From NCBI RefSeq assembly GCF_001424585.1, contig NZ_LMPJ01000001.1:1180450-1244449 (forward strand): a stretch of 64,000 nt of DNA, written 5' to 3'. This document shows, in pieces, positions 15,189 through 24,485 of this stretch. How positions within the stretch are numbered: the stretch's first letter is position 1; every line of letters begins with the position of its first letter. Source of the stretch: Chryseobacterium sp. Leaf180 (GTDB lineage Bacteria; Bacteroidota; Bacteroidia; Flavobacteriales; Weeksellaceae). The notes beneath the pieces are model-generated. The model did no database searches, was not told the DNA's origin, and saw only the letters and a program-made list of their open reading frames with translations. A program made the translations under genes and the position numbers.

Positions 15189-16724
15189 CTACACGTTCCA
15201 AAACTCCCGGTCCAGACTTCTGTACTGTATCGCTTCCGAAATATGATGCGAAAGAATATTTTCAGATTCTTCGAGATCAGCAATCGTTCGGGCGACTTTC
15301 AGAATACGGTCGTAGGCTCTGGCGGAAAGATTTAGTTTTTCCATCGCCATTTTGATGAGGTTAAAAGAAGCGGTGTCAAGTTCGCAAAAAGCTTCAGTTT
15401 CCTTCGGTCCGATCTGGGCGTTATAGCTGATTTTTAAATCTTTATACCGTTCATTCTGAATCTCGCGGGCAACCAAAACCCGTTTTCTGATATCCTCACT
15501 TTTTTCGCCCTTTCTTTTTTCCGCCAGTTGCTCGAATTCTACTTTCTGAACTTCCACGTGAATATCAATTCTATCCAGGAGCGGCCCGGAAAGCTTGCTC
15601 ATATAGCGCTGCATCTCAAAAGCCGAAGACGTATTGTTCGGATCGTCAGGGAAATACCCGCTCGGACTTGGGTTCATCGAAGCAACCAGCATAAAGCTTG
15701 AAGGATAATTTACCGTAAACCGCGCGCGTGAAATTGTCACTTCGCGGTCTTCCAACGGCTGCCGCATGACTTCCAAAACGGTTCGTTTAAACTCAGGCAT
15801 TTCATCGAGAAACAAAACACCGTTGTGAGCGAGTGAAATTTCTCCGGGCTGGGGATAACTTCCGCCACCGACAAGCGCGACATCCGAAATTGTATGGTGC
15901 GGACTTCTGAAAGGCCGAACCGTCATCAGCGAAGTTTCAGTTCCCATTTTCCCGGCAACGGAATGTATTTTTGTAGTTTCTAAAGCTTCCTTTAAGGTAA
16001 GTGGCGGCAGAATGCTCGGAACTCTTTTGGCAAGCATGGTTTTCCCGCTTCCGGGCGGCCCGATGAGAATGATGTTGTGCCCGCCGGCAGCAGCAACTTC
16101 CATAGCGCGTTTCGCGGTTTCCTGACCTTTCACCTCAGAAAAATCGAATGGGAACTGGTTTATTTTGTCCTGAAATTCTTTTCTTGTATCTAAAACCACT
16201 TTCTCAAGCGGTTTTCCTTCATTAAAAAAGTCGATCACTTCTTTAATATTTTCTACACCGTACACGTCCAGATTATTAACGATCGCAGCTTCCCGTGTAT
16301 TTTGTATCGGTAAAATAATGCCTTTAAAACCTTCTTCGCGCGCCTGAATGGCAATCGGCAAAACCCCTTTTATCGGCTGCAGACTTCCGTCAAGCGAAAG
16401 TTCGCCCATAATGATATAGTCCTGCACGTTATCCGCAACAATCTGATCCGAAGCGATCAGAATTCCCATCGCAATGCTGAGATCGTAGGCTGCGCCTTCT
16501 TTCCGCAGATCGGCAGGTGCCATATTGATCGTAATTTTCTTCCCGGGGATTTTGTAGCCGACATTTTTCAGGGCAGCAGAAATGCGGTAACTGCTTTCCT
16601 TAATGGCGTTATCCGCAAGCCCAACCAGATGATAGCCGACGCCGCCTGTATCGATATTGACTTCAATGGTTATTGTTTGCGCAGAAACTCCAAAAATGGC
16701 ACTTCCGTAGATTTTTATCAGCAT
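15189..16724 (-). CDS. YifB/ComM-family Mg-chelatase-like AAA+ ATPase
   Basis: 511 residues. The N-terminal ChlI-type domain is recognised by VNIDTGGVGYHLVGLAD, the central AAA+ domain by Walker A GPPGSGKT (about 222-229) and Walker B LFLDEMPEF, and the C-terminal part by the Mg-chelatase C domain with LSARAYDRILKVARTIADLE. Family members include ComM, a hexameric helicase that helps branch migration during natural transformation. DprA is also encoded in this window (23.3 kb), so the pair fits DNA uptake or recombination, although competence is not shown by the sequence. Divergent from csaA. Confidence 0.92.
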   Translation of the reverse strand: MLIKIYGSAIFGVSAQTITIEVNIDTGGVGYHLVGLADNAIKESSYRISAALKNVGYKIPGKKITINMAPADLRKEGAAYDLSIAMGILIASDQIVADNVQDYIIMGELSLDGSLQPIKGVLPIAIQAREEGFKGIILPIQNTREAAIVNNLDVYGVENIKEVIDFFNEGKPLEKVVLDTRKEFQDKINQFPFDFSEVKGQETAKRAMEVAAAGGHNIILIGPPGSGKTMLAKRVPSILPPLTLKEALETTKIHSVAGKMGTETSLMTVRPFRSPHHTISDVALVGGGSYPQPGEISLAHNGVLFLDEMPEFKRTVLEVMRQPLEDREVTISRARFTVNYPSSFMLVASMNPSPSGYFPDDPNNTSSAFEMQRYMSKLSGPLLDRIDIHVEVQKVEFEQLAEKRKGEKSEDIRKRVLVAREIQNERYKDLKISYNAQIGPKETEAFCELDTASFNLIKMAMEKLNLSARAYDRILKVARTIADLEESENILSHHISEAIQYRSLDREFWNV

Positions 16725-16825
16725 ATTGAGTGTTTACAGTAAATTTATAAAAAATCGCATTGCGTTGGTCTTTTATCAGAGATTTATTGATTATTTTTAA
16801 AAAAAATTTACATAATAAGCAACAG

Positions 16826-17179
16826 ATGGAAAGTGATATGAAACCTGAAATCACGTGGCAGGATTTTGAAAAGCTGGATATCCGCAGCGGAACGGTCCTT
16901 TCGGCAGAAGATTTTCCGAAAGCGAAAAATCCGGCGTACCAGCTGACGATAGATTTTGGTGGTCTTGGAATTAAGAAATCTTCTGCACGAATCACGAAGT
17001 TGCACCGCAAAGAAGATTTAGTAGGAATGCAGATTCTGGCAGTTGTCAATTTTCCCGTGAAACAGATTGCCAATTTCTTCAGCGAATGTCTGGTTTTGGG
17101 ACTTTACGGTAAAGATGAGACAGAGATAACCTTGATTACGACGACGCTTCCTGTTGAAAATGGCCGCCGTTTAGGTTAA
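16826..17179 (+). CDS. csaA: tRNA-binding / CsaA-type chaperone
   Basis: 117 residues when started at 16826 (MESDMKPEITW); an in-frame ATG at 16838 also fits, and the ATG at 16760 would add a poorly conserved stretch and is rejected. The protein is a single EMAP/CsaA-type OB fold: DIRSGTVLSAEDFPKAKNP, LTIDFGGLGIKKSSA, and a final LGLYGKDE-TLI-PVENGRRLG. CsaA binds tRNA-like acceptor regions and has been linked to protein export in Bacillus. It is divergent from yifB, with about 100 bases between. Confidence 0.88.
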   Translation: MESDMKPEITWQDFEKLDIRSGTVLSAEDFPKAKNPAYQLTIDFGGLGIKKSSARITKLHRKEDLVGMQILAVVNFPVKQIANFFSECLVLGLYGKDETEITLITTTLPVENGRRLG

Positions 17180-17227
17180 TTTAATTTTAAATATTGAATT
17201 AAGAATAAAAAATGGCTTTCCGGAATT

Positions 17228-17809
17228 TTGGGATTAATGATGATTTTTATCTCACTGTCAACTCTCAACGCTCAAGTTGCGCGATTAAAAGAAGTTTCAA
17301 AATATCTTAATAAAGTTTCAAAATCTTCGAAAGTTGATAAAGATAAATTCTTTTACATCACATCAAAAACTGATACAGCTTTTAAGAATCAGATTCATCC
17401 TTCGGTGATAACTTTTGTAAAAGGTAAAAAAACTGCCGTGATAGACAGTTTGAAAATACCTGACAATAAGGATGTAAACGGTTTGAACTCATCTTGTGGT
17501 CTGGATGATATTACCAATGATGTCATTGAATATAATCTGAAAAAAGAACCGAATATAGATTACAGTGTTCTGGTTTTAAAAAATTTGGAAAATGGCAGGA
17601 CTTTTCAGTTTCCCGAAGATAAAACCGTTTCTGTCATGCTGTACACAAGAAAAATGTGGATTTTTGCCAAACAGTATATTAATACATTAAAACGCTTAAA
17701 AGAAAATTTTGGTATTGATTATATTCTAATCAGTATGGATGGGCAGGATTTAAAAGATATTCCGGATATAAATGCAAATGCATTTCAGACAAAGATGAAA
17801 ATCAAATAA
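17228..17809 (+). CDS. Secreted protein of unknown function, unusual start
   Basis: The open frame from 17228 (TTG) encodes 193 residues, but the most convincing signal peptide needs sequence upstream: from an ATT at 17198 the frame reads IKNKKWLSGILGLMMIFISLSTLNAQ, with basic residues, a hydrophobic core and a NAQ cleavage end. The next in-frame stop is TGA at 17195. ATGs at 17237 and 17240 leave no basic n-region. The mature protein is polar and Lys-rich, without recognised domains. It lies 46 bases downstream of csaA. Confidence 0.6.
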   Translation: MGLMMIFISLSTLNAQVARLKEVSKYLNKVSKSSKVDKDKFFYITSKTDTAFKNQIHPSVITFVKGKKTAVIDSLKIPDNKDVNGLNSSCGLDDITNDVIEYNLKKEPNIDYSVLVLKNLENGRTFQFPEDKTVSVMLYTRKMWIFAKQYINTLKRLKENFGIDYILISMDGQDLKDIPDINANAFQTKMKIK

Positions 17810-17842
17810 ATTTATAAATTAGCAGTTAACTAACTGCTAAAA

Positions 17843-18544
17843 ATGATACAGCATATTCCGATAGAAAAAGTTTTGTTTTTCGATATTGAAACAGTTCCGC
17901 AACACGGCGACTGGAGTGAAGTTCCTGAAACCGAAAAAGAACTTTGGGACAAAAAAACAAGGCATCAGCGGAAAGATGAGATCAGTTCGAAAGAGTTTTA
18001 CGACCGCGCAGGAATTATGGCAGAATTCGGCAAGATCATCTGCATCACCATCGCTATGATCGACCACCAGAGTATGCTGAAAATAAGAAGTTTTGCCGGT
18101 GATGACGAGGTGAAAATGCTGCGTGAGTTTGGTGAGATTTTTAACAGCCAGAGGCTCCGTGACGTAATTCTCTGCGCACACAACGGCAAAGAATTTGATT
18201 TCCCGTGGATTGCCAGACGGTTTCTCATCAACGGAATGCAGCCGCCAAAACCTTTTCAGATGTTTGGGAAAAAGCCTTGGGAAATTCCGCATATCGATAC
18301 GATGGAACTGTGGAAATTCGGTGACTACAAAAGTTTTATTTCGCTCGAATTACTTGCGCATGTTTTCGGAATTCCTACACCAAAAGACGACATCGACGGC
18401 AGTATGGTTTCATCAATTTACCACATAGAAAAAGACTTGCAGCGGATTGTCGCCTATTGTGAAAAAGATGTCTTAACTTTGGCAAACATTTTCCGGAGAA
18501 TGCGGCAGGAAGATCTTTTGCAGAGAAGTGAAAATACCGACTGA
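17843..18544 (+). CDS. 3'-5' exonuclease, PolB-like exo2 family
   Basis: 233 residues with the DEDDy exonuclease motifs: Exo I VLFFDIETVP (about 10-19), Exo II ILCAHNGKEFDFPWI, and Exo III YCEKDVLTL near 210. These place it in the 'predicted 3'-5' exonuclease related to the exonuclease domain of PolB' family (DNA_pol_B_exo2-like). It would hydrolyse single-stranded DNA or RNA 3' ends using two metal ions. It sits 33 bases after the secreted protein gene and 43 bases before the SufT-like gene. The ORF on the opposite strand is a shadow. Confidence 0.88.
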   Translation: MIQHIPIEKVLFFDIETVPQHGDWSEVPETEKELWDKKTRHQRKDEISSKEFYDRAGIMAEFGKIICITIAMIDHQSMLKIRSFAGDDEVKMLREFGEIFNSQRLRDVILCAHNGKEFDFPWIARRFLINGMQPPKPFQMFGKKPWEIPHIDTMELWKFGDYKSFISLELLAHVFGIPTPKDDIDGSMVSSIYHIEKDLQRIVAYCEKDVLTLANIFRRMRQEDLLQRSENTD

Positions 18545-18587
18545 AGCAGTTTTATCACCGCGCCGGAAGTTTAATTAAATATAAAAA

Positions 18588-18914
18588 ATGAATTTTACAG
18601 ACGATCAGATTGCCGATATAGGAGAAGAAATTATCAGAAAACTGAAAACCGTATACGACCCGGAAATTCCGGTGGATATCTATGAGCTTGGTCTTATCTA
18701 CGACGTGCAGATTTCGGAAGAAGCCGATGTGAAGATCATCATGACGCTCACAACGCCGAATTGCCCCGTTGCAGAAACGCTTCCGCAGGAGGTAAAAGAC
18801 AAAGTAAAAGAAGTTGAAAATGTACGCGAAGTTGATCTTGAACTTACTTTTGAGCCAAGCTGGAACAAAGATATGATGAGCGAAGAAGCGCGTTTTGAAC
18901 TGGGAATGCTTTAA
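18588..18914 (+). CDS. SufT/MIP18-family (DUF59) Fe-S assembly protein
   Basis: 108 residues forming one DUF59 domain: VYDPEIPVDIYELGLIYDV, then MTLTTPNCPVAETLP with the conserved Cys, and VDLELTFEPSWNKDMMSEEAR. Family members (SufT, MIP18/CIA2) help Fe-S cluster loading onto target proteins. The suf operon lies 8 kb away (26.4-30.5 kb) and sufS at 59.5 kb; this gene is not linked to them. Confidence 0.9.
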   Translation: MNFTDDQIADIGEEIIRKLKTVYDPEIPVDIYELGLIYDVQISEEADVKIIMTLTTPNCPVAETLPQEVKDKVKEVENVREVDLELTFEPSWNKDMMSEEARFELGML

Positions 18915-18930
18915 GACAATCTTTCAAATA

Positions 18931-18961
18931 AAAAAACCGCAGAGATCATCTGCGGTTTTTT
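18931..18961. terminator. Bidirectional terminator
   Basis: AAAAAACCGCAGA (18931-18943) and TCTGCGGTTTTTT (18949-18961) form a perfect 13-bp stem with a 5-base loop between the convergent SufT-like gene and the osmC gene; A/T runs on both sides suit either strand. Confidence 0.85.
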
Positions 18962-18964
18962 TAT

Positions 18965-19366
18965 TTACTGATAAATGAAAATCATGGTTTGCACAAGTTC
19001 CGGATGAAGACTTTTGGCAACCGGACAGTTGTGAGCAGTTTCTTCAATAAATGCGCGTTCCTTTTCTGTAAAATCAGCGGAAAAAGTAAAGTTGCAGACA
19101 ATTTCACCTATTCTGCGTGGTTCGCCCTTCATAATTTTCTGTAAAGTGCAGCTTGCGCCATCGATATTGATGTTGTGCTCTTTCCCGAGAATGGCAACGG
19201 TTGTCAGCGCACATTCTGCGAGAGAAGTGGCGCACAAATCGGTTGGCGAAAACTTTTCTCCCTTCCCGTGATTGTCTGTCGGCGCATCGCTTTCAATGAT
19301 GGTTCCCGACTGTAAATGTTCTGCGGAGCATCTCAAGTCGCCTGTGTACGTTATTTTTGAAGTCAT
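18965..19366 (-). CDS. OsmC/Ohr-family peroxiredoxin-like protein
   Basis: 133 residues of the OsmC fold. Two reactive Cys positions are visible: FSPTDLCATSLAEC in the N-terminal half and HNCPVAKSLH near the C-terminus. The family detoxifies organic hydroperoxides using the pair of Cys. The exact subgroup (OsmC, Ohr or YhfA) was not settled; the short N-terminus and the ESDAPTDNHGKGEKFSP segment resemble the OsmC/YhfA branch. Convergent with the SufT-like gene and sharing its terminator. Confidence 0.88.
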   Translation of the reverse strand: MTSKITYTGDLRCSAEHLQSGTIIESDAPTDNHGKGEKFSPTDLCATSLAECALTTVAILGKEHNINIDGASCTLQKIMKGEPRRIGEIVCNFTFSADFTEKERAFIEETAHNCPVAKSLHPELVQTMIFIYQ

Positions 19367-19402
19367 AATTTTTTAGATTAAAATTAGAAGAGAGACGGTG
19401 TC

Positions 19403-20251
19403 TCAAAAATGAAAAATATCTTTCGCCTTGTTATAGGCGCTTTCGAAGTTGAGTAGATTGAGTTTGTGCGGAGCTTTTTCCACGCTCATAAAGTTGATCA
19501 CCTGCTCAGTCGGCATATTTCCGACAAGATCATCTTTGGCCATCGGGCAGCCGCCAATTCCTTTTATGGCAGAATCAAACCGTCTGCAGCCCTTGTCGTA
19601 AGCTGCTTTTAATTTCAGATAAGAATCTTCGTAACGGTTGTGGAAATGTGCTCCATAATCAATATGCGGATATTTAGAAGGAATTTTTTCAAACAATTCG
19701 CTGATGATGTCTGCAGTCGCCACGCCGGTTGTGTCAGAAAGCAGAATATTTTTCACACCGATTTCCGAAAAGCGTGCCGCCCAGTGATCAACTTCCTGCC
19801 AGGACCAGTTTTCACCATACGGATTGCCGAAAGCCATTGAAAAATAAATATTTAAAACTTTATCCTGAGACTGTGCTAATTCAAGAATTTTAAGAATATC
19901 CTGAAATGCATCTTCGCGGCTTTTATTCGTATTCCGGTGCTGAAATGTTTCAGATATCGAAAAAGGAAAACCCAGGATGTCAACCTGGTCGTGTTTTAAA
20001 GCTTTTTCGGCACCGCGAAAGTTTGCAATAATGGCAGAAACTTTGGTTTGAGAACGGGATTTGTCGATATGCTCCACAACTTCCGCGCTGTCGGCCATTT
20101 GCGGAATCGCTTTTGGAGACACAAAACTCACGCAATCGAGTACATCAAATCCCACATCCATCAAAGAATTAATGTAGTCTATCTTTTTCGCGGTCGGAAT
20201 AAACTCATTCCAACCCTGCATCGCATCTCTTGGGCATTCGGTAAGAAACAT
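19403..20251 (-). CDS. Hydroxymethylglutaryl-CoA lyase
   Basis: 282 residues of the HMGL/DRE-TIM barrel type. Visible signatures are TECPRDAMQGW at the N-terminus, the metal-binding GAHFHNRYEDSYLK, and the active-site loop AIKGIGGCPMAKDDLVGNMPTE with the catalytic Cys. The enzyme splits HMG-CoA to acetyl-CoA and acetoacetate, the last step of leucine degradation. A TATATTTG promoter box (20269-20276, minus strand) lies 18 bases before the start. Confidence 0.92.
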   Translation of the reverse strand: MFLTECPRDAMQGWNEFIPTAKKIDYINSLMDVGFDVLDCVSFVSPKAIPQMADSAEVVEHIDKSRSQTKVSAIIANFRGAEKALKHDQVDILGFPFSISETFQHRNTNKSREDAFQDILKILELAQSQDKVLNIYFSMAFGNPYGENWSWQEVDHWAARFSEIGVKNILLSDTTGVATADIISELFEKIPSKYPHIDYGAHFHNRYEDSYLKLKAAYDKGCRRFDSAIKGIGGCPMAKDDLVGNMPTEQVINFMSVEKAPHKLNLLNFESAYNKAKDIFHF

Positions 20252-20439
20252 GTACGTATTGATTTATTCAAATATAATAAAACTAAAACAATTCTTCCGG
20301 TATGTGGCACCGCTTTGTCAGCGTATGAGTTAGCAATATTTTAGCACTTTTTTGAACGTTTTAAAACGATCTGAAAGCACAAAAACCGGCAGTCAGCGGC
20401 AAAATGAGTAACTTTGTTTAAAATTTTTAAGTATAGATA

Positions 20440-21693
20440 ATGGATACAATAGAATTCAATGAAATGTGGAAAGAAAAGCTGTTAAACCGCTTTCTTACGT
20501 ATGTAAAAATATACTCGACAAGTGATGCCGACAGCGAATCTACGCCTTCTACAGAACGCCAGTGGAATATTGCCAATTATATCGCTGAGGAATTGAAAAG
20601 TCTTGGTTTGGAAGATGTTTCAATCGACGGAAACGGCTATATCATGGCATATGTGCCCTCAAATCTTGAAAATGATGACGAGCCCACAATCGGTTTTATT
20701 TCGCATTATGACACTTCGCCGGATTTCAGTGGGGAAAATGTTAATCCGCAGGTTTGGAGAGATTATCAGGGTCAGGATTTGGTTTTAAACAAAGAAACAA
20801 ACTTTACACTTTCTCCTTCAAAATTTGGAAGTTTAAAAAAATACGTGGGTCAGACATTAATTACGACAGACGGAACCACACTTTTAGGCGCTGACGATAA
20901 AGCTGGGTGTGCCGAAATTGTTACCGCTGCCGAATTTTTAATGGCTCATCCTGAAATTAAACACGGAAGAATGGCACTTGGTTTCACACCGGATGAAGAA
21001 ATCGGAAGAGGTGCGCACAAATTTGATGTGGCAAAATTCGGAGCTGAGTTTGCCTACACGATGGATGGCGGCGAAGTGGGAGAACTTGAATATGAAAACT
21101 TCAATGCAGCTGGCGCAGTTGTGAAAATTCACGGTTTAAGCGTGCATCCGGGCTATGCTTTCGGTAAAATGGTAAATGCCGGACTTCTCGCTGCAGAATT
21201 TATCAGTTCGCTTCCTGCAAACGAAACGCCTTCTACCACCAAAGGTTTTGACGGGTTTTATCATTTAATGGATGTAACGGCAGATATTTCAGAAGCTAAA
21301 CTTCAGTATATCATCAGAGATCATGATGATGAAAAATTTGAAGCGAGAAAGAAATTTATCGTGCAGAAAATTGAAGAATTTAATGCTAAGCATGGCGCAG
21401 GAACGGCTGAGATTGAGATCAAAGAGCAGTACCGAAATATGAAGCAGCAGTTTGAAGGAAAAATGTACATCGTAGACCGCGCTGCAAAAGCGATGACTGA
21501 AGCAGGAATTGAACCTAAAATAAAAGCCATTCGTGGAGGAACAGACGGCGCACAGCTTTCGTACATGGGATTGCCTTGTCCGAATGTTTTTGCCGGCGGA
21601 ATCAATTTTCATGGGCCTTACGAATACGTGGCTTTAGAAAGTATGGAGAAAGCCGTTCATGTAATCATCAACATTTTGAAAGCTTCAAACTAA
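20440..21693 (+). CDS. pepT: Peptidase T (tripeptide aminopeptidase)
   Basis: 417 residues, M20B family. Metal ligands and catalytic residues are recognisable: HYDTSPD (His and Asp), GADDKAG, PDEEIGRGAH (Glu-Glu), YTMDGGEVGE and the C-terminal FHGPYEYVALES. The lid domain with SVHPGYAFGKM lies in the middle. It releases the N-terminal residue of tripeptides in the cytoplasm. TAACTTTG at 20409-20416 is a good -7 box for it, though no -33 TTG is at the right distance. Confidence 0.95.
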   Translation: MDTIEFNEMWKEKLLNRFLTYVKIYSTSDADSESTPSTERQWNIANYIAEELKSLGLEDVSIDGNGYIMAYVPSNLENDDEPTIGFISHYDTSPDFSGENVNPQVWRDYQGQDLVLNKETNFTLSPSKFGSLKKYVGQTLITTDGTTLLGADDKAGCAEIVTAAEFLMAHPEIKHGRMALGFTPDEEIGRGAHKFDVAKFGAEFAYTMDGGEVGELEYENFNAAGAVVKIHGLSVHPGYAFGKMVNAGLLAAEFISSLPANETPSTTKGFDGFYHLMDVTADISEAKLQYIIRDHDDEKFEARKKFIVQKIEEFNAKHGAGTAEIEIKEQYRNMKQQFEGKMYIVDRAAKAMTEAGIEPKIKAIRGGTDGAQLSYMGLPCPNVFAGGINFHGPYEYVALESMEKAVHVIINILKASN

Positions 21694-21706
21694 AGTTTTA
21701 AACAAG

Positions 21707-21737
21707 AAAAAAGCGTTGAAAATCTCAACGCTTTTTT
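21707..21737 (+). terminator. Terminator of pepT
   Basis: Stem AAAAAAGCGTTGA (21707-21719) with TCAACGCTTTTTT (21725-21737), 5-base loop. Confidence 0.85.
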
Positions 21738-21752
21738 AATATTTTAGAAATA

Positions 21753-21782
21753 AAAAATCCGGAAAATAACTTCCGGATTTTT
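21753..21782 (-). terminator. Terminator of gdhA
   Basis: AAAAATCCGGAA (21753-21764) pairs with TTCCGGATTTTT (21771-21782), six-base loop; it follows the gdhA stop on the minus strand by a few bases. Confidence 0.85.
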
Positions 21783-21790
21783 CTTTATTT

Positions 21791-23149
21791 TTATACTACA
21801 CCTTGTGCAAGCATCGCTTCGGCTACTTTTACAAAGCCTGCGATATTCGCGCCTTTCACATAGTTTACATATCCGTTTTCTTCTTTACCATAATCTCTAC
21901 ACGCTTTGTGAATTCCGATCATGATCTCCTTCAGTCTCGCATCAACTTCTTCTGAAGTCCAGTTGAGTCTGATAGAGTTCTGCGTCATTTCCAAACCTGA
22001 TGTAGCTACACCGCCGGCATTTGAAGCTTTCCCCGGAGAGAACAGCACCTGGTTATCCAGGAAATAATTGATCGCTTCTAAAGTAGAAGGCATATTTGCT
22101 GCTTCTGTTACACAAACGCAGCCGTTTTCTACCAATGTTTTAGCATCTTCAAGATCAAGTTCGTTTTGTGTAGCTGAAGGAATTGCTACATCACACTTTA
22201 CTTCCCACGGGCGTTTCCCTGCGTGGAATACAGCAGAAGGATATTTTTTTGCATAATCTTCAGCTCTGTTGTTACCGGAAGCTCTCAGTTCAAGCAAATA
22301 ATCGATTTTATCTCCTTCGATACCGTCTTTATCGTAAACATAACCGTCGGGACCAGAAAGTGTCACCACTTTTCCACCCAGTTCGTTTACTTTTTTAATA
22401 ACACCCCAGGCTACGTTTCCGAAACCTGAAACGGTTACTGTTTTATCTTTAAAAGTCTGTCCGATCGTTTTAAGCATCTGCTCAGCAAAATACACAACAC
22501 CGTATCCGGTTGCTTCAGGACGGATTAATGATCCACCGTAAGCCAAACCTTTCCCGGTAAGTACACCTGTAAACTCATTTCTGATTTTTTTGTACTGACC
22601 GAATAAATATCCGATTTCTCTTGCGCCAACACCGATGTCACCTGCAGGAACGTCAGTTTCAGGGCCGATATGTTTGCACATTTCTGTCATGAAAGCCTGG
22701 CAGAAACGCATTACTTCCATATCCGTTTTGCCTTGAGGATCAAAATCAGAACCACCTTTACCGCCGCCCATCGGAAGCGTTGTAAGAGAGTTTTTAAATA
22801 CCTGCTCGAAAGCTAAAAATTTCAGTACAGAAAGGTTTACCGTAGGATGGAAACGGATTCCTCCTTTGTACGGCCCGATAGCAGAGTTCATCTGGATTCT
22901 GAAACCTCTGTTTACCTGAATTTCTCCTTTATCGTCAACCCATGGCACTCTGAAGATGATTACACGCTCAGGCTCCGCCATGCGCTCGAGGAGCTTCATA
23001 CCGGTATATTCTTTTCTGGTCATGATAAACGGAATTACCGTAACAGCCACTTCTTTTACTGCCTGTAAAAATTCCGGTTCATTTGGGTTTTTTGCTTCAA
23101 TCTTAGCAATAAACTCCTGAATCTTCTGGTCAACATTATATTGTTCCAT
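21791..23149 (-). CDS. gdhA: NADP-type glutamate dehydrogenase
   Basis: 452 residues from the ATG at 23149 (MEQYNVDQKIQEF); the upstream ATG at 23203 would add a segment that lies over the promoter and is rejected. Hexameric GDH signatures are clear: catalytic-Lys region LPMGGGKGGSDFDPQGK, the Asp-containing DVPAGDIGVGAREIGYLFGQYK, and the Rossmann motif GFGNVAWG. It interconverts 2-oxoglutarate plus ammonium and glutamate. Length and sequence match the E. coli-type NADP enzyme. Confidence 0.95.
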   Translation of the reverse strand: MEQYNVDQKIQEFIAKIEAKNPNEPEFLQAVKEVAVTVIPFIMTRKEYTGMKLLERMAEPERVIIFRVPWVDDKGEIQVNRGFRIQMNSAIGPYKGGIRFHPTVNLSVLKFLAFEQVFKNSLTTLPMGGGKGGSDFDPQGKTDMEVMRFCQAFMTEMCKHIGPETDVPAGDIGVGAREIGYLFGQYKKIRNEFTGVLTGKGLAYGGSLIRPEATGYGVVYFAEQMLKTIGQTFKDKTVTVSGFGNVAWGVIKKVNELGGKVVTLSGPDGYVYDKDGIEGDKIDYLLELRASGNNRAEDYAKKYPSAVFHAGKRPWEVKCDVAIPSATQNELDLEDAKTLVENGCVCVTEAANMPSTLEAINYFLDNQVLFSPGKASNAGGVATSGLEMTQNSIRLNWTSEEVDARLKEIMIGIHKACRDYGKEENGYVNYVKGANIAGFVKVAEAMLAQGVV

Positions 23150-23175
23150 ATACGTAGGGTTGAATATTATGCCAA

Positions 23176-23205
23176 CAAATTTAATTTTTTTTTTCAGATT
23201 CACAA
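23176..23205 (-). promoter_or_regulatory. Promoter of gdhA
   Basis: On the minus strand TTG (23203-23205), 19 bases, then TAAATTTG (23176-23183). This is a full Bacteroidota -33/-7 pair, and the predicted start lies about 20 bases before the ATG at 23149. Confidence 0.65.
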
Positions 23206-23339
23206 GACCTTATTTGATATTTGCTGAAAATTGAATAATATTGAGACTGATTATTGTTAAATTAATAATTTTATCTTAAACCTTACAGAAAATGAAAAGT
23301 TATATGATAAATAATGACATATTACGAAATCATTAAATA

Positions 23340-24449
23340 TCACACCGCCAAAAATTGTCTCCCGGAAAGCGATTTTACAGCACCTAAAAGTTCTAGTTCT
23401 AAGATCGTGGGCAGAATCTTATGAGAAGGCCGCGCAATTTTTTCCGCCAGATCATCCAGAGTAATATTAGGATTTGCTGAAATTTCATCAAAGATTTCCT
23501 GCTGAGCATCTGTGAGATTGACATGAATTTTCTTCTGCGGAAAAAGCTCTCCCATCAAATTATTTGTTTCCCCAATTCCCAGCAGATCAAAAAGATCGGG
23601 AAGATTTGAAATCGCTGTCGCTTTGTTTTGAAATATCAGATGATTGCAGCCCTGACTGTATTTGTCGGTGATTTTTCCGGGAAGCGCAAAGACGTCACGG
23701 TTATATATGTTGGCAAAAGTCGCCGTGCTGATTGAGCCTCCACCAAAAGCCGTTTCAACTACTAAAGTTGCCGGAGAAACGCCCGCAACAATCCGGTTTC
23801 TCTGGATAAAGTTTTCCCTGTCGGGCTTTTGTGACGAATTAAATTCAGATAAAAGTGCACCGCCGTTTTCAATCATTTTTTCAGCAAGAAAACGGTTTTT
23901 GGAAGGATAAAATGTATGAAAACCATGCGCGAGAACACCGATTGTAGGAATATTATTTTTCAGCGACTGCTCATGAACTTCTTTATCAACACCCAGCGCA
24001 AGACCGCTCACGGAAATGTATTTTTGATTTTTAGACTGTTCAAAAAAGTCTTCCACAAACTTTTTGCCGTAGGCTGTGATGTTTCTTGTGCCGACGAGGC
24101 TGATCGGTTTTAGATCTTCATTAAAATCTCCTTTTTGATAGAGGATTGCTGGCGCGTCTTCGCATTCGGACAGAATAAAAGGCAATTCGTTTAAATGACG
24201 CAAGCGTATTCTGACAGCGTTTTTCTCACAGAATTTCAGCTCTTCTTCCGCAAAACCGAGATGCTCAGAATTTCCGATATCGCTTATGGTCTTTCTGCCA
24301 ATTCCGTCGATATGGGCTAAATCTTTTTTCGGAGTTTGCCAGACATTTTTTGCGCTTCCAAAAGCTCTCGCCAGTTTAAAAAAATTAATATCACCAATGA
24401 AACTGCACCGCCGAAGTGCAATAGAGTAGAGTTGCTCGTCAGAATACAT
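23340..24449 (-). CDS. dprA: DNA-processing protein DprA
   Basis: 369 residues. The Rossmann-like DprA core is seen in SLVGTRNITAYGKKFVEDF, SGLALGVDKEVHEQSL, GVLAHGF, RNRIVAGVSPATLVVE and ALPGKITDKYSQGCNHLI. It also carries an N-terminal helical domain and a C-terminal winged-helix-like part (DAQQEIFDEISANPNITLDDLAEKI). DprA loads RecA on incoming single strands during natural transformation. It follows the rhomboid gene by 36 bases on the same strand. Confidence 0.93.
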   Translation of the reverse strand: MYSDEQLYSIALRRCSFIGDINFFKLARAFGSAKNVWQTPKKDLAHIDGIGRKTISDIGNSEHLGFAEEELKFCEKNAVRIRLRHLNELPFILSECEDAPAILYQKGDFNEDLKPISLVGTRNITAYGKKFVEDFFEQSKNQKYISVSGLALGVDKEVHEQSLKNNIPTIGVLAHGFHTFYPSKNRFLAEKMIENGGALLSEFNSSQKPDRENFIQRNRIVAGVSPATLVVETAFGGGSISTATFANIYNRDVFALPGKITDKYSQGCNHLIFQNKATAISNLPDLFDLLGIGETNNLMGELFPQKKIHVNLTDAQQEIFDEISANPNITLDDLAEKIARPSHKILPTILELELLGAVKSLSGRQFLAV

Positions 24450-24485
24450 TTGTGTTTTGTTTACTCAAATGTAAGAAATTGCCGC

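Noticed and set aside
16663-17073. 136-codon frame opposite csaA
   Set aside because: Shadow of csaA, which has the EMAP-type motifs.
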